Source: Microbacterium album (GTDB lineage: Bacteria > Actinomycetota > Actinomycetes > Actinomycetales > Microbacteriaceae). From it: a DNA stretch of 64,000 nt. Where the stretch lies: positions 124,001 through 188,000 of the forward strand of contig NZ_BMJY01000003.1 of assembly GCF_014643695.1 (NCBI RefSeq), read 5' to 3'. This document shows, piece by piece, positions 27,102 through 36,900 of this stretch; the stretch's first letter is position 1, and every line of letters starts with the position of its first letter. A program made the position numbers and the translations under genes. Under the pieces are notes generated by a model that ran no database searches, had not been told where the DNA came from, and saw nothing but the letters and a program-made list of their open reading frames with translations.

Positions 27102-28131
27102 CGCCGGCGCCGCGCTTCGCCGCGCGCCCGGCTGGCTGCGGTGGCTGGCCGGGCGCGTGGGCGGTGCGCTCCTGGTGGTGTGGGTGGTCGCCACGGTCGT
27201 GTTCTTCGCGCTGCGCGCCTCCGGTGATCCGCTCGAGGCGATCCTCGGCGGGCCGGGCTCGCAGGCGAGCCCGGAGGCCGTCGCCCACGCGCGCGCGGAG
27301 TACGGGCTCGACCAGCCGCTGCTCGTGCAGTACGCGCTTCAGCTGTGGCGCATCGCGACGCTGCAGCTCGGCGACTCGTACGCGCGCCGGCAACCCGTGG
27401 TGGAGCTGATCGCCGCGCAGCTGCCCGCGACCCTCCTTCTCGCGACCCTGGCCCTCCTCCTCGCCTGGGCGCTCGCTCTCGTCGGCGCCACGATCGCGGC
27501 CGTCTCGCGCGGGCGCGCGGGCCGCGCCGCGGTCGCCGCGCTGCGGGGGCTCGAGCTCGTCGCGACCGTCACGCCGCAGTTCTGGCTGGGCGCCGTGCTC
27601 ATCCTCGTCTTCGCGTCGTCGCTGCGCATCCTGCCCGCGACGAGTTCCGGGGCGGATCCGGCGGGCCTCGTGCTGCCCGTCGTCACGCTCGCGATCCCGA
27701 TCGCCGGGTTCCTGGCCCAGGTGTCGCGCGACGCGCTGGTCGACGCCGACCGCGCCCCGTTCGCAACCACCGCGCGCTCCCGCGGTGCGGGAGAGCCGCG
27801 CGTGCTGCTGCATCACACGCTCCGGCATGCGAGCTTGCCGGCGCTGTCCCTGTCCGGCTGGGCGTTCGGCAACCTGCTCAGCGGCGCCGTCATCGTGGAG
27901 TCGCTCTTCGCGCGGCCCGGGCTCGGCCGTCTGCTGCTCGACGGCGCACTCGGCCGGGACGTGCCGCTCGTGATCGGCGCGGTCGTCGTCGTGGCCGTGC
28001 TCTACGTGATCGTCGTGACGGCCGTGGACGCCGCCGAGCTTGTCGTCGACCCGCGCCTGCGCGCGCCGCGACGGTCGGTCGCGGCGCGCGGGACACCCCC
28101 GCGGACCCCGGAGCTGGCGGTGGGATCGTGA
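27082..28131 (+). CDS. ABC importer permease, DppB type
   Basis: The 349-residue product has about six membrane segments and the DppB N-terminal pattern (GRVGGALLVVWVVATVVFFALRASGDPLEAILGG, spread over residues 25-58), then YGLDQPLLVQYALQLWRIA. The cytoplasmic EAA loop near residues 225-245 reads TARSRGAGEPRVLLHHTLRH. Its start overlaps the binding-protein gene by 20 bases, and its end overlaps the next permease in GTGA. Confidence 0.88.
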   Translation: MPASRTDAGAALRRAPGWLRWLAGRVGGALLVVWVVATVVFFALRASGDPLEAILGGPGSQASPEAVAHARAEYGLDQPLLVQYALQLWRIATLQLGDSYARRQPVVELIAAQLPATLLLATLALLLAWALALVGATIAAVSRGRAGRAAVAALRGLELVATVTPQFWLGAVLILVFASSLRILPATSSGADPAGLVLPVVTLAIPIAGFLAQVSRDALVDADRAPFATTARSRGAGEPRVLLHHTLRHASLPALSLSGWAFGNLLSGAVIVESLFARPGLGRLLLDGALGRDVPLVIGAVVVVAVLYVIVVTAVDAAELVVDPRLRAPRRSVAARGTPPRTPELAVGS

Positions 28132-28958
28132 CGGCGCAGGCGGGCGCGCGCGCTCGGACACGGCTGGGGCCGAGCGGCGTCGCGGCGGCGGGCGCGCTGC
28201 TGGCGATCCTCGTCGCGGTCATCGCCCCGTCGGCGCTCGCTCCCGGCGACCCCCTGGCCATCGCGCCCGCGCAGGCATTCTCTCCCCCGTCCTGGGCGCA
28301 TCCCTTCGGCACGGACGAGTCCGGACGCGACCTGTTCACGCGCGTCGTCCACGGCGCGACGGCCTCGGCCGGGATCGGGCTCGCCGCGACCGCGATCGGC
28401 ATCGGCATCGGCCTCGTGCTCGGCTTCGCGGGCGCGCTCGGCCCGGCCTGGCTCGATGCCGCCATCGCACGCGTCGTCGAGGTACTGTTCGCGCTGCCGA
28501 CGCTGGTCATGGCGCTGCTGCTGGTCGCGGTGATCGGCCCGGGCACCGGCGCCTCGGTGCTCGCGATCGGCATCGCGACGGCACCCGGTTACGCGCGGAT
28601 CCTCCGCGCCCGACTGCGCGGCGTCGTGCGAAGCGAGTACGTGCGCTTCGCACGACACGAGGGCGCCGGGCCGCTCACGGTGTTCACGCGGCACATCGCC
28701 CCGAACACCCTGTGGCCGCTCGTGGCGACGGCCACGCTCGGCGTCGGACAGGCGATCGTCTGGGTGTCGGCGCTGAGCTTCCTGGGGCTGGGGGCCCTGC
28801 CGCCGTCGCCCGAGTGGGGCGCGATGCTGAACGCCGGGCGCGTGTACATCTCCACGGCATGGTGGATGACCGTGTTCCCCGGGCTCGCCATCGTGGCCAC
28901 CGCGACCGTTCTCACGGTGCTCGGGCGCCGCGCCTCCGGAGCGGGAGGCGCCGCGTGA
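28128..28958 (+). CDS. ABC importer permease, DppC type
   Basis: The 276-residue product has the DppC landmarks HPFGTDESGRDLFTRVVHGA, FALPTLVMALLLVAVIGPG and the EAA-like loop ARHEGAGPLTVFTRHIAPNT, with about six membrane segments. The GTG start is fused to the preceding stop (GTGA) and the end overlaps the ATPase gene in the same way. Confidence 0.88.
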   Translation: MTAQAGARARTRLGPSGVAAAGALLAILVAVIAPSALAPGDPLAIAPAQAFSPPSWAHPFGTDESGRDLFTRVVHGATASAGIGLAATAIGIGIGLVLGFAGALGPAWLDAAIARVVEVLFALPTLVMALLLVAVIGPGTGASVLAIGIATAPGYARILRARLRGVVRSEYVRFARHEGAGPLTVFTRHIAPNTLWPLVATATLGVGQAIVWVSALSFLGLGALPPSPEWGAMLNAGRVYISTAWWMTVFPGLAIVATATVLTVLGRRASGAGGAA

Positions 28959-30574
28959 GCGCCCGCCCTGCCGCCCACGAGGCCGGCCCGCCGCTCCTGC
29001 GGCTGCGCGACCTGCGGGTGTCGCTGCCGAACGGGACGCGCGGGCACACCCCGGTGCTCCGCGGCATCGACCTCGACGTCGCCCCCGGCGAGTGCGTGGC
29101 GGTGGTCGGGGAATCCGGCGCGGGGAAGTCCGTCCTCGCCCGGACCGTGCTGGGGCTCACGCGCCGCGAGGGCGCGCACGTGGACGCGGCGCAGTTCACG
29201 ATCGCCGCACGGGACGGGCTTCGGCTGAGCGAGCGCGAATGGCGCGGCGTGCGCGGCGGCGCAGCCGCGCTCGTCCTGCAGGATGCGCTGCAGTCGCTGG
29301 ATCCGCTTCGCACGATCGGCGCCGAGGTCGGCGAGAGCCTCGCGGTGCGCGGTGTGCCACGGCCCGAGCGGCGGCGCCGGGTGATCGACGCCCTGCGGTC
29401 GGCGGGCCTGCCCCTCGGCGCGGCCCAGCCCGCGGAGTGCGGCGGCGAGGAGGGCGGCGGTGCGGACCCGGCGACCGCGGACGATCGGGAAGCGGCTCGG
29501 TGGCTGCGGCGTCGGCCCGGCGAGTTCTCGGGGGGCATGCGTCAGCGCGCTCTCATCGCGTCCGCCCTCGTCGGCGGTGCAGCCCTCCTGGTGGCCGACG
29601 AGCCGACGACGGCGCTCGACGCGACGACCGCCGTGCGCGTGCTCGACCTGCTCGCGCGCCTGCGCGACGAGGGCACGGGCATCCTGTTCATCACCCACGA
29701 CCTCGGCGCCGTCGAGCGCCTCGCCGACCGCGTCGCGGTGATCGAGGACGGCCGCATCGCGGAGACCGGCGACGCCCGCACGCTGCTGACCGCACCGCGC
29801 CATGCCACGACGCGGGCGCTCCTCGCCGCGGTGCCGCGCGGAGCCAAACCCGGCCCGGCCCCCGCCGCGGGACGCGATGTCCTGCGCGCCCGCGGGGCTG
29901 TCCGGCGCTACCACGGCGCCTCGGGCGAGGTGGTGGCCGTGGATGGCGTCGACCTCGTGCTTCGCGCCGGAGAGGCGCTGGGGATCGTGGGCGAGTCGGG
30001 CTCGGGGAAGTCGACCCTCGCCCGGCTGCTCGTGGGTTTCGAGGAGCCGGACGCCGGCTCGGTCAGCCGGGCGGAGGGCGCGCGCATCCGCCTCGTCCCC
30101 CAGGACCCGCTCGGATCGTTCGACCCGCGGCACTCCGTCGAGCGGATCCTGCGCCACGCCCGGCGCGACGACGCCCCGACGCCGGCGGAGCTGCTCCGCC
30201 GGGTCGGGCTCGACCCGGCGATGCTCCCCCGCCGGCCCGCCCACCTCTCGGGCGGACAGCGCCAGCGGGTGGCGATCGCGCGCGCGCTCGCCGGGCGCCC
30301 GGACGTGCTGGTGTGCGACGAGCCCGTGTCGGCGCTCGACGTCACGACCCAGGCGGGAATCCTCGACCTGCTCGGCGAGCTGCAGCGTCGCGACGGCCTC
30401 GCCATGGTGTTCATCTCGCACGACCTCGCGGTCGTGCGCCGCGTCAGCGACCGGGTCGCCGTCATGCGGGCGGGCCAGGTGCTGGAGCAGGGCGCCACCG
30501 AGCATGTGCTCGCGCGCCCGTGGCATCCGTACACGCGCGAGCTCGTCGCGGCGGCGGGCAGCGCCGGTCGGTAG
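28955..30574 (+). CDS. ABC importer ATPase with two fused nucleotide-binding domains
   Basis: The 539-residue product fuses the DppD-like and DppF-like ATPases. Domain 1 has the P-loop GESGAGKSVLARTVLG, signature FSGGMRQRALIASAL and Walker B LLVADEPTTALD. Domain 2 has GESGSGKSTLARLLVG, LSGGQRQRVAIARAL and VLVCDEPVSALD. In domain 1 the segment between Q-loop and signature holds a low-complexity Gly/Glu/Ala stretch. The C-terminus ends HPYTRELVAAAG, usual for this family. The fusion gives one protein carrying both sites. Confidence 0.92.
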   Translation: MSARPAAHEAGPPLLRLRDLRVSLPNGTRGHTPVLRGIDLDVAPGECVAVVGESGAGKSVLARTVLGLTRREGAHVDAAQFTIAARDGLRLSEREWRGVRGGAAALVLQDALQSLDPLRTIGAEVGESLAVRGVPRPERRRRVIDALRSAGLPLGAAQPAECGGEEGGGADPATADDREAARWLRRRPGEFSGGMRQRALIASALVGGAALLVADEPTTALDATTAVRVLDLLARLRDEGTGILFITHDLGAVERLADRVAVIEDGRIAETGDARTLLTAPRHATTRALLAAVPRGAKPGPAPAAGRDVLRARGAVRRYHGASGEVVAVDGVDLVLRAGEALGIVGESGSGKSTLARLLVGFEEPDAGSVSRAEGARIRLVPQDPLGSFDPRHSVERILRHARRDDAPTPAELLRRVGLDPAMLPRRPAHLSGGQRQRVAIARALAGRPDVLVCDEPVSALDVTTQAGILDLLGELQRRDGLAMVFISHDLAVVRRVSDRVAVMRAGQVLEQGATEHVLARPWHPYTRELVAAAGSAGR

Positions 30575-30577
30575 CAT
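30572..30577 (+). promoter_or_regulatory. -10 element of the leaderless reductase gene
   Basis: TAGCAT overlaps the stop region of the ATPase gene and lies exactly six bases before the ATG at 30584. Confidence 0.5.
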
Positions 30578-30583
30578 CGGTGC

Positions 30584-31219
30584 ATGACGACGCTGCTGCA
30601 CCTCGACTCCTCCGCCGACACCCAGCACTCGACCACGCGCGACCTCACGGCGGCCTTCGCCGACGCCTGGCAGGCCGCCGGGGAGGGCCGCCGCATCGTG
30701 CACCGCGACCTGCACGCCGACCCGCCGCCGCACCTGGCGGCCGCGGACCTGCACTGGCCCGCCACGATGCGGCGGGGTGTCGTGCCGCCGCATGCCGACG
30801 CGACCCAGCGCGCACTGGTGGACGAGCTGCTGGCCGCCGATGCGCTCGTCATCGGGGTGCCGCTCTACAACTACTCGATGCCGTCGACGCTCAAAGCATG
30901 GCTCGATCACATCCACGTGCCGGGCGGGACCGCGCCGTTCGGCTCCGAGGAGCCCCCGCTCGCCGGCCGGCCTGCCGTGCTCGTCACCGCCCGCGGCGGG
31001 GTGTACGACGCGGGCACGCCGATGGAGGGAGCCGATCACGCGGTGCCGCCGCTGCGCCTGGTGCTCGGCGAGGCGCTGGGGATGACGGTGCACGTCGTCG
31101 CGGTCAATCGCACGCTCGCCGGGTTCCTGCCGCCGCTCGCGGCCGAGGCGGAGGCTCACCGCGCCGAGCGCGAGGACGCGCTGACCCGGCTGCGGGAGCT
31201 GGCCGCCGCCCTGAGCTGA
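30584..31219 (+). CDS. NAD(P)H-dependent flavodoxin-fold reductase, AzoR-like
   Basis: The 211-residue product belongs to the flavodoxin-like fold-2 (AcpD/AzoR) group of FMN-dependent NAD(P)H quinone or azo reductases. FMN-contact regions are LHLDSSADTQHSTTRDL at the N-terminus, GVPLYNYSMPSTLKAWLDHI and VTARGGVYDAG. It follows the importer by nine bases but has its own leaderless promoter. The natural substrate is unknown. Confidence 0.8.
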   Translation: MTTLLHLDSSADTQHSTTRDLTAAFADAWQAAGEGRRIVHRDLHADPPPHLAAADLHWPATMRRGVVPPHADATQRALVDELLAADALVIGVPLYNYSMPSTLKAWLDHIHVPGGTAPFGSEEPPLAGRPAVLVTARGGVYDAGTPMEGADHAVPPLRLVLGEALGMTVHVVAVNRTLAGFLPPLAAEAEAHRAEREDALTRLRELAAALS

Positions 31220-31228
31220 GCGACGCCG

Positions 31229-31729
31229 TCAGTCGGCGCTGGTGACCGACTGGACCGAGCCGTCCGAGTCGAGGTTGACCAGCAGCACGTCGTCCGCGGC
31301 GTCCGGGTCGAGCGCGTACTCGAGCACCGCGAACGGGTCCTCGCCGCCGTGCTCGTCCGCCAGGATCGTCATGCTCATGAGCTGCAGCGAGCGGATGATG
31401 TCCACGGCCGGGTCGCCGCTGATGTCGACGAGGAAGTCCTCGAGCTCCTCGCCGAGCGTCTCCTGCTGCATCAGGATGTACTCGGTCACCTCGCTCGCGC
31501 GATTGTCGACCTCGCCGAGCATGGCGATCCGGGCGCGGCGATCGAGCTCCTCGAGGGAGGACACCATGGCAGCGGCCGCGTCCAGCGCGGCGCGCGAGAC
31601 CTCGTTCTGGTCCGGAGCCGTCAGGTCGACCGTCACGTTCTGGTCTCCCAGGTCGATGTTCTCCGACCAGAATATCGAGCCGTCGGGACCCGATTCCAGC
31701 AGGCCGAAGAAGTCGTGTTCGATCGCCAT
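31229..31729 (-). CDS. DUF2004-like acidic protein of unknown function
   Basis: The 166-residue protein is acidic with no membrane segment or Cys motif. It begins MAIEHDFFGLLESGPDGSIF, and a helical section around residues 46-100 (SSLEELDRRARIAMLGEVDN) is followed by a beta-rich end. It resembles the uncharacterised DUF2004 group of actinobacteria from memory of that pattern; this needs a profile search. It is convergent with the reductase gene and 75 bases from ftsY. AGGG lies next to the ATG, and TAGGGT ends one base before it, so the true transcription start is unclear. Confidence 0.55.
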   Translation of the reverse strand: MAIEHDFFGLLESGPDGSIFWSENIDLGDQNVTVDLTAPDQNEVSRAALDAAAAMVSSLEELDRRARIAMLGEVDNRASEVTEYILMQQETLGEELEDFLVDISGDPAVDIIRSLQLMSMTILADEHGGEDPFAVLEYALDPDAADDVLLVNLDSDGSVQSVTSAD

Positions 31730-31804
31730 GACCCTATGAAACCAGCCGGTGCCCCTGCCGCGGTAGGTCCGCGGTCCCAGGCGTGTCGGCCGCCGACGGG
31801 AGCG

Positions 31805-32686
31805 TCAGTCCAGCGCTCCGGCGACGAGCGACTGGACGAACACGTGCGGCGTGAAGCCGGTGAGATCGCCGATGCCCTCGCCCTGCCCGAGCAGCTTGAC
31901 GGGGATGCCCGTCCGCTCCTGCACGGCCAGCACGAAACCGCCCTTCGCGGAGCCGTCGAGCTTCGAGATCACCAGGCCCGTGACACCCGCGTGCTCCAGG
32001 AACGCCTCGGCCTGCATGACCCCGTTCTGCCCGGTCGTCGCATCGAGCACGAGCAGCACCTCGCTGATCGGCGCCTGCTTCTCGATGACACGGCGGATCT
32101 TGGTGAGCTCGTCCATGAGCCCGCCCTTGGTGTGCAGCCGGCCGGCGGTGTCCACGAGCACGATCTCGGTCCCGGTGCGCTTGGCGAAGTCGATCGTCTG
32201 AAAGGCGACGGCCGCCGGATCCTGCCCCTCGCGATCGGGGCGCACGATCTGCGCGCCCCCGCGCTCGGCCCAGGTGGCCAGCTGGTCGACCGCCGCGGCA
32301 CGGAACGTGTCGGCGGCGCCCACCACGACGGTGCGGTCGTAGCGGCGCAGGAAGTGAGCGAACTTCCCGATCGTCGTGGTCTTGCCGACGCCGTTGACAC
32401 CCACGACGAGCACGACGGCGGGGCGCTCGGTCAGCTTGAGCGTCGTGTCGTAGACCGCGAAGCGCTCCTCGAGGGTCTCAGTGAGCATCCGCAGCAGGTC
32501 GCGCGGGTCGGTGGTGCGGTACCGCTCGACCTGCTCGCGCAGGTCGTCGACGATCCGCTCGGTGATGTCCGGGCCGAAGTCGGCCGTGATCAGCGCGGTC
32601 TCGAGGTCCTCCCACGTGGTCTCGTCGATCGTGGGCTTGACGAACATGCCGCGCAGCGCGCGACCCAGGGACCACTTCTCCGCCAT
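31805..32686 (-). CDS. ftsY: Signal recognition particle receptor
   Basis: The 293-residue GTPase is the membrane receptor for SRP and partners the Ffh encoded at 22.6-24.2 kb. It contains the N domain (ETTWEDLETALITADFG), P-loop GVNGVGKTTTIGKFAHF, AADTFRAAAVDQL, DTAGRLHTKGGLMDEL and KLDGSAKGGFVLAV. It lacks the long acidic N-terminal A domain of proteobacterial forms. The ATG is six bases after TAGGCT, so the mRNA is leaderless. Confidence 0.95.
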   Translation of the reverse strand: MAEKWSLGRALRGMFVKPTIDETTWEDLETALITADFGPDITERIVDDLREQVERYRTTDPRDLLRMLTETLEERFAVYDTTLKLTERPAVVLVVGVNGVGKTTTIGKFAHFLRRYDRTVVVGAADTFRAAAVDQLATWAERGGAQIVRPDREGQDPAAVAFQTIDFAKRTGTEIVLVDTAGRLHTKGGLMDELTKIRRVIEKQAPISEVLLVLDATTGQNGVMQAEAFLEHAGVTGLVISKLDGSAKGGFVLAVQERTGIPVKLLGQGEGIGDLTGFTPHVFVQSLVAGALD

Positions 32687-32692
32687 GCCTCC

Positions 32693-32698
32693 AGCCTA
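32693..32698 (-). promoter_or_regulatory. -10 element of leaderless ftsY
   Basis: On the minus strand TAGGCT is followed by GGAGGC and the ftsY ATG, the six-base leaderless spacing. Confidence 0.55.
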
Positions 32699-32725
32699 CG
32701 TCGCCGCTCGGTGCCTGCACCGCCG

Positions 32726-32789
32726 GCGGAGATCTGCGCGTCTGCGGTTCGGATCCGGTCCGGGCGACCGCGGGCATGCAGATCTCCGC
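32726..32789. repeat. Intergenic inverted repeat between ftsY and the rsmC-like gene
   Basis: Arms GCGGAGATCTGC (32726-32737) and GCAGATCTCCGC (32778-32789) are perfect complements separated by 40 bases, and the loop holds further pairable sequence (GCGGT/ACCGC). It could be a terminator for the rsmC-like gene, which ends at 32825, or a REP-like repeat. Confidence 0.5.
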
Positions 32790-32824
32790 TGCTCGTGCTG
32801 GGCGGCGGGGCGCGGGATCGCGGA

Positions 32825-33964
32825 TCAGCGGCGCGTGGAGACCGTGACTGTGAACTTCGGGTTGCGGCCGGCCTGGCCGGTCGGGCCCACCACGCGCTCC
32901 AGCACGGGCCGGTAACCGAGGTGCGAGTTGAACACGCACCAGAGCTCGCCGCCGGGGCGGAGCACGCGCGCGGCGTCGGCGAACAGGCGGGGTGCGATCT
33001 CCGCCGTCACGGCGGCGCCGGAGTGGAAGGGCGGGTTCAGCAGGATCAGATCGGCCGATGCGTCCGGCTGAGCGGCGAGACCGTCGTCGCGCACGACCCG
33101 CACGCGGTCGCCCACGCCGTTGGCCGCTGCCGTCGCGCGCGCCGAGGAGACCGCCGCCGCGGACTGATCCGTCGCGATGACCGTCGTGCGGGGGCGCAGG
33201 CGCGCCAGGGCGGTCGCCAGCACGCCCGTGCCGCAGGCCAGGTCGATGGCGGTGCCGGCCTCGGGCATCGAGGGCAGGAACTCGAGCAGGAAGCGCGTGC
33301 CGATGTCGACGGAGGTGCCCGCGAACGCCGCGCCGTGCGCGCACACCGTGATGCCCAGCTCCGGGTGGTCACGACGCCGCGGCCACGGTTCGGCGGCACC
33401 GCGGATCGGTCTCGCGGCGTGCAGCACGCGCGACTTGCTCGCCGCCCTGCTCGCCCGCACGTCAGCGAAGTGCCTCGCCAGCACGTCGTTCATGGCGAGG
33501 GTCATGTGCTTGACCCGTCCCCCAGCGACCAGGCGCACGGCGTCGTCGGCATCGGCCGCGACGACCCCGGCGATCTCGTCGAGCGCGTCGAGGGATCGGG
33601 GCAGCTGGAGCACCACCGTGCCTGAGCCGACGACCAGCTCGCGGTCGAGCTCGTGCCAGGACACCGAGTCGAGCGGGATCCCGAGGTCCGCCGCGTTGGC
33701 GCGCAGCGCGTGCTCGCCGGTGACGGCGTCCTGGTGGAGCCGGATGCGCATCGACGGGACGGCGCGCAGCAGCGCGAGCGTCAGCGCCCCGTAGCGGTCG
33801 CCGATCACGACCGCCTCATCCGACGCCGTCTCGGCGGCCTCGGCGAGGATCAGGCGGTCGCTCGCGTCCGCGGCCACGAGGTCGTGCGCCTCGACGTCGG
33901 GCCGACGGCGCAGGAGCGGGGCGATCTCGTCGAACGCGGCGGCGGCGCCCCCGACCCCGCTCAC
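32825..33964 (-). CDS. Class I SAM methyltransferase, RsmC/RlmG-like
   Basis: The 379-residue product has two domains, as in the 16S and 23S rRNA guanine-N2 methyltransferases RsmC and RlmG. The C-terminal catalytic domain shows AIDLACGTGVLATALARLRP, VIATDQSAAAV and the active-site motif LILLNPPFHSG. Which rRNA base is modified cannot be told. The start (GTG) overlaps the smc stop by four bases, so it is cotranslated with smc. Confidence 0.82.
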   Translation of the reverse strand: MSGVGGAAAAFDEIAPLLRRRPDVEAHDLVAADASDRLILAEAAETASDEAVVIGDRYGALTLALLRAVPSMRIRLHQDAVTGEHALRANAADLGIPLDSVSWHELDRELVVGSGTVVLQLPRSLDALDEIAGVVAADADDAVRLVAGGRVKHMTLAMNDVLARHFADVRASRAASKSRVLHAARPIRGAAEPWPRRRDHPELGITVCAHGAAFAGTSVDIGTRFLLEFLPSMPEAGTAIDLACGTGVLATALARLRPRTTVIATDQSAAAVSSARATAAANGVGDRVRVVRDDGLAAQPDASADLILLNPPFHSGAAVTAEIAPRLFADAARVLRPGGELWCVFNSHLGYRPVLERVVGPTGQAGRNPKFTVTVSTRR

Positions 33965-36900
33965 GAGGCGGCGCGCTCCGAGATGCGTTGGCCCACGACC
34001 GCCGAGACGCCGTCCTGGCGCATCGAGACACCGTAGAGCGCGTCGGCGATCTCCATGGTGCGCTTCTGGTGGGTGATGACGATCAGCTGACTCGACGCGC
34101 GCAACTGCTCGAACACGCCCAGCAGGCGGCCGAGGTTCGCGTCGTCGAGCGCGGCCTCGACCTCGTCGAGGATGTAGAACGGGCTCGGTCGTGCCTTGAA
34201 GATCGCCGTCAGGAACGCCACCGCCGCGAGAGACCGCTCGCCTCCCGACAGCAGCGACAGCCGCTCGATCTTCTTCCCGACCGGGCGCACGGACACCTCG
34301 ATCCCCGTGGTGAGCAGGTCGTCCGGATTCGTGAGCGCGATGCTCCCCGTGCCCCCGGGGAACAGGATCGGGAACACCTCGGCGAACGCGGCCCTGGTGT
34401 CCTCGAACGCGGCCTCGAAGATCGTCTGCATGCGCTCGTCCAGCTCGGCGATGATCGTCATCAGGTCCTTGCGGGTCTGGACGAGGTCGTCGAGCTGCTC
34501 CGTGAGGAACTTGTGCCGCTGTTCGAGGGCCGCGAACTCCTCCAGCGCGAGCGGGTTGACCCGTCCCAGCTGGGCGAGCTTGCGCTCGGCGTCGCGCAGC
34601 CTCCGCTCCTGCATGCGCCGGTCGTATGGGATCGTCGCGGGCATGTCGTTTGCGGCATCTGTCGAGGCCTCCGCGGCCTCCGCGCGTGCTGAGATGTCGG
34701 CGGGATCGCGTGGGACCGGCTGATCCGGACCATATTCCGAAACGATGATGTCTTCGGTCAACCCGAGTTCGCTCGAGACGCGCTCGAGCAGGCTCGTGAG
34801 GTGCAGCTTCTTCTCGTGGATCTGAAGCTCAAGGCCGTGGACGCTCTCGGTGAGGCCCGTGAGGCGCTCGCGGAGGGCGGCGTCGCGGCCGCGCAGTTCG
34901 CGCAGCTCGGCCGACACCGCGCTCCGGGCGCTCTCGGCCTCGGCGAGGGCAACGCGCGCCTGCGTCACGGAGCGGTCGACCGAGTCCAGCAGATGCGGCA
35001 GCTCGGCCACGACGCCCGCGGCGGTCTCCCGCTGCGCGCGGCGGATGACGGCGCGCCGCGCGGCCTGCGCCGCGGCCTGCCGCTCACGCTCGCGCTGGCG
35101 CTCGAGGCCCGCGGCCCGTGTTTCGGCGGCCCGCACCCGTTCCTTCAGCGTCTCGACCTCGAGGCGCGTGCGCATCTCCTCCTCGCGCGCGGACTCGAGC
35201 GCCGCCAGCAGCCCCTCACGGGCTGATGCGTCGAGGATCGGCCGGGGCTGCTCGAGTGCGCGCTCGAGCTCGGCGGTGGCCGCCTTCGCCTTCGCCTCGG
35301 CGTCGGCGACGGCCGCTTGCGCCTGCGACAGGCCCGTCTCCAGGCGTTCGCACTCGGCGACGGCGGCCTCGTGCCGGACGGTGGCCTTGTTCAGCCGCTC
35401 GGCGTGCTGCGCCAGGTGCGCATCGTGCTCCCGCAGCGCCTGCAGGGCCTCCTTCGCGACCCGCCGCGCGGTCTGCAGACGCTCGGTGGCCTCGGCCCGC
35501 TCGATCGCGAGCCCGTCGACGTGCACGCGCACCTCGTCCAGCCGGGCGGCCGCCGCATCCCGCTCCGCCTGAAGCTCCAGGCGCGACCGCTCCCCCGTGC
35601 CGGCGCGGAGGGTCTGGGCCGTGCAGACCTCGCCCGCGCGGGTCACCACCGTCAGCCGCGCGGCGACGTCCTCCGACACCGCGTCGAACGCGCGGCGCGC
35701 CGCAGCGAGGTCGTCGGCCACGGCCACCGCGTCGAGGACGCGCAGGATGCCGGCGGGCGCGCGCACCACGTCGGTCGCCCGGACGACGCCGGCCACGCCG
35801 GAGAGCCGTCCCTCGGGGACCCCGGCCGCGGTCGCCGCAGCAGACGGGGCCTCGGCGATCACGATGTCGACGACGCCGTACCGCGCCGCGTCCGAAGCCA
35901 CGGCGAACGCGGCGTCGCGCGAGTCCACCAGCAGGCCCTCGGCGAGTGGGCCGAGCACGGCGGCGATGGCCGCCTCGAAGCCCGGGTCGACATGCACGGA
36001 GTCGCCCACGAGTCCGCGCACGCCCTCGCCGCCCTCGGCGGCCAGGGCCGCGGCGCCGTTGTGCACGTCCAACGCGCTCGAGAGCGCAGCCACCTTCGCC
36101 GTGAGGGCGTCCGCCTCGCGCTCGGCGCCACGATGCGCCTCCCGGATGCGGTCGAGATCGGCCTCGGCCTCCCCCGCCTCGCGCTGCGCGATCTCGTAGG
36201 CGGCCTGATGTTCGGCCGCGCTGCCCTCGGACGCGACGGCCGGGTCGATCCGTTCGAGTTCCTCCGCGGCCTCGACGCGGCGCTGATTGGCGGCGTCGAG
36301 CGCGTTCTGCTGCCGCAGCACGCCGCCGCGCACGGCGGCGAGCGCGGACTGCGCCGCCTCGGCCGAACCGCGCAGGGCCGTGATCCTCATGTCGTGCTCG
36401 GAGACGAGAGCGCTCTGCTCGGCGATGTCCGCGTCCAGCGCGTCGAGCTCGCCGCGGGCGCGCAGGACCGACCGCGAGGCCTCCTGAACGGCGTCCTGCG
36501 CCGCGCCCAGGCCGTCCGCGATCTCGCCGATCTCCGCGCGCGCCGCGTCGATGGACTCCTGGGTCACGGTCACCGCGACCGCGTCGGGATCCTCGTCCGC
36601 GCCCAGGAGCGCGAGCCGCTGATTGGCGAGCGTGTAGAGCCCGCGCAGGCGCTCCTGCACCTGCTCGAGGCCGAAAGCCACCCGCCGGGCCTCGTCGACG
36701 GCCTCCGCGTTGTGCTCCCGCTCGAGCTGGGCGATGCGCGCCCGCACGCCGTCCGCCTGCTCCTGCAGGACCAGCCGCTCGGTGTGCCGCTCCTGCTCGC
36801 TGCGCGCGTGGTCGGCGAGCGCCGCCCGCAGCTGCACGACCTCGTCCGCCAGCAGGCGCGCCTTCGCGTCGCGCACGATGGCCGCGATGGTCTGCGCTTC

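Noticed and set aside
32700..32790. tRNA-like sequence GGTTCGGATCC in the ftsY upstream gap
   Set aside because: It resembles a T-arm but there is no matching acceptor stem or anticodon arm around it; the inverted repeat explains the symmetry.
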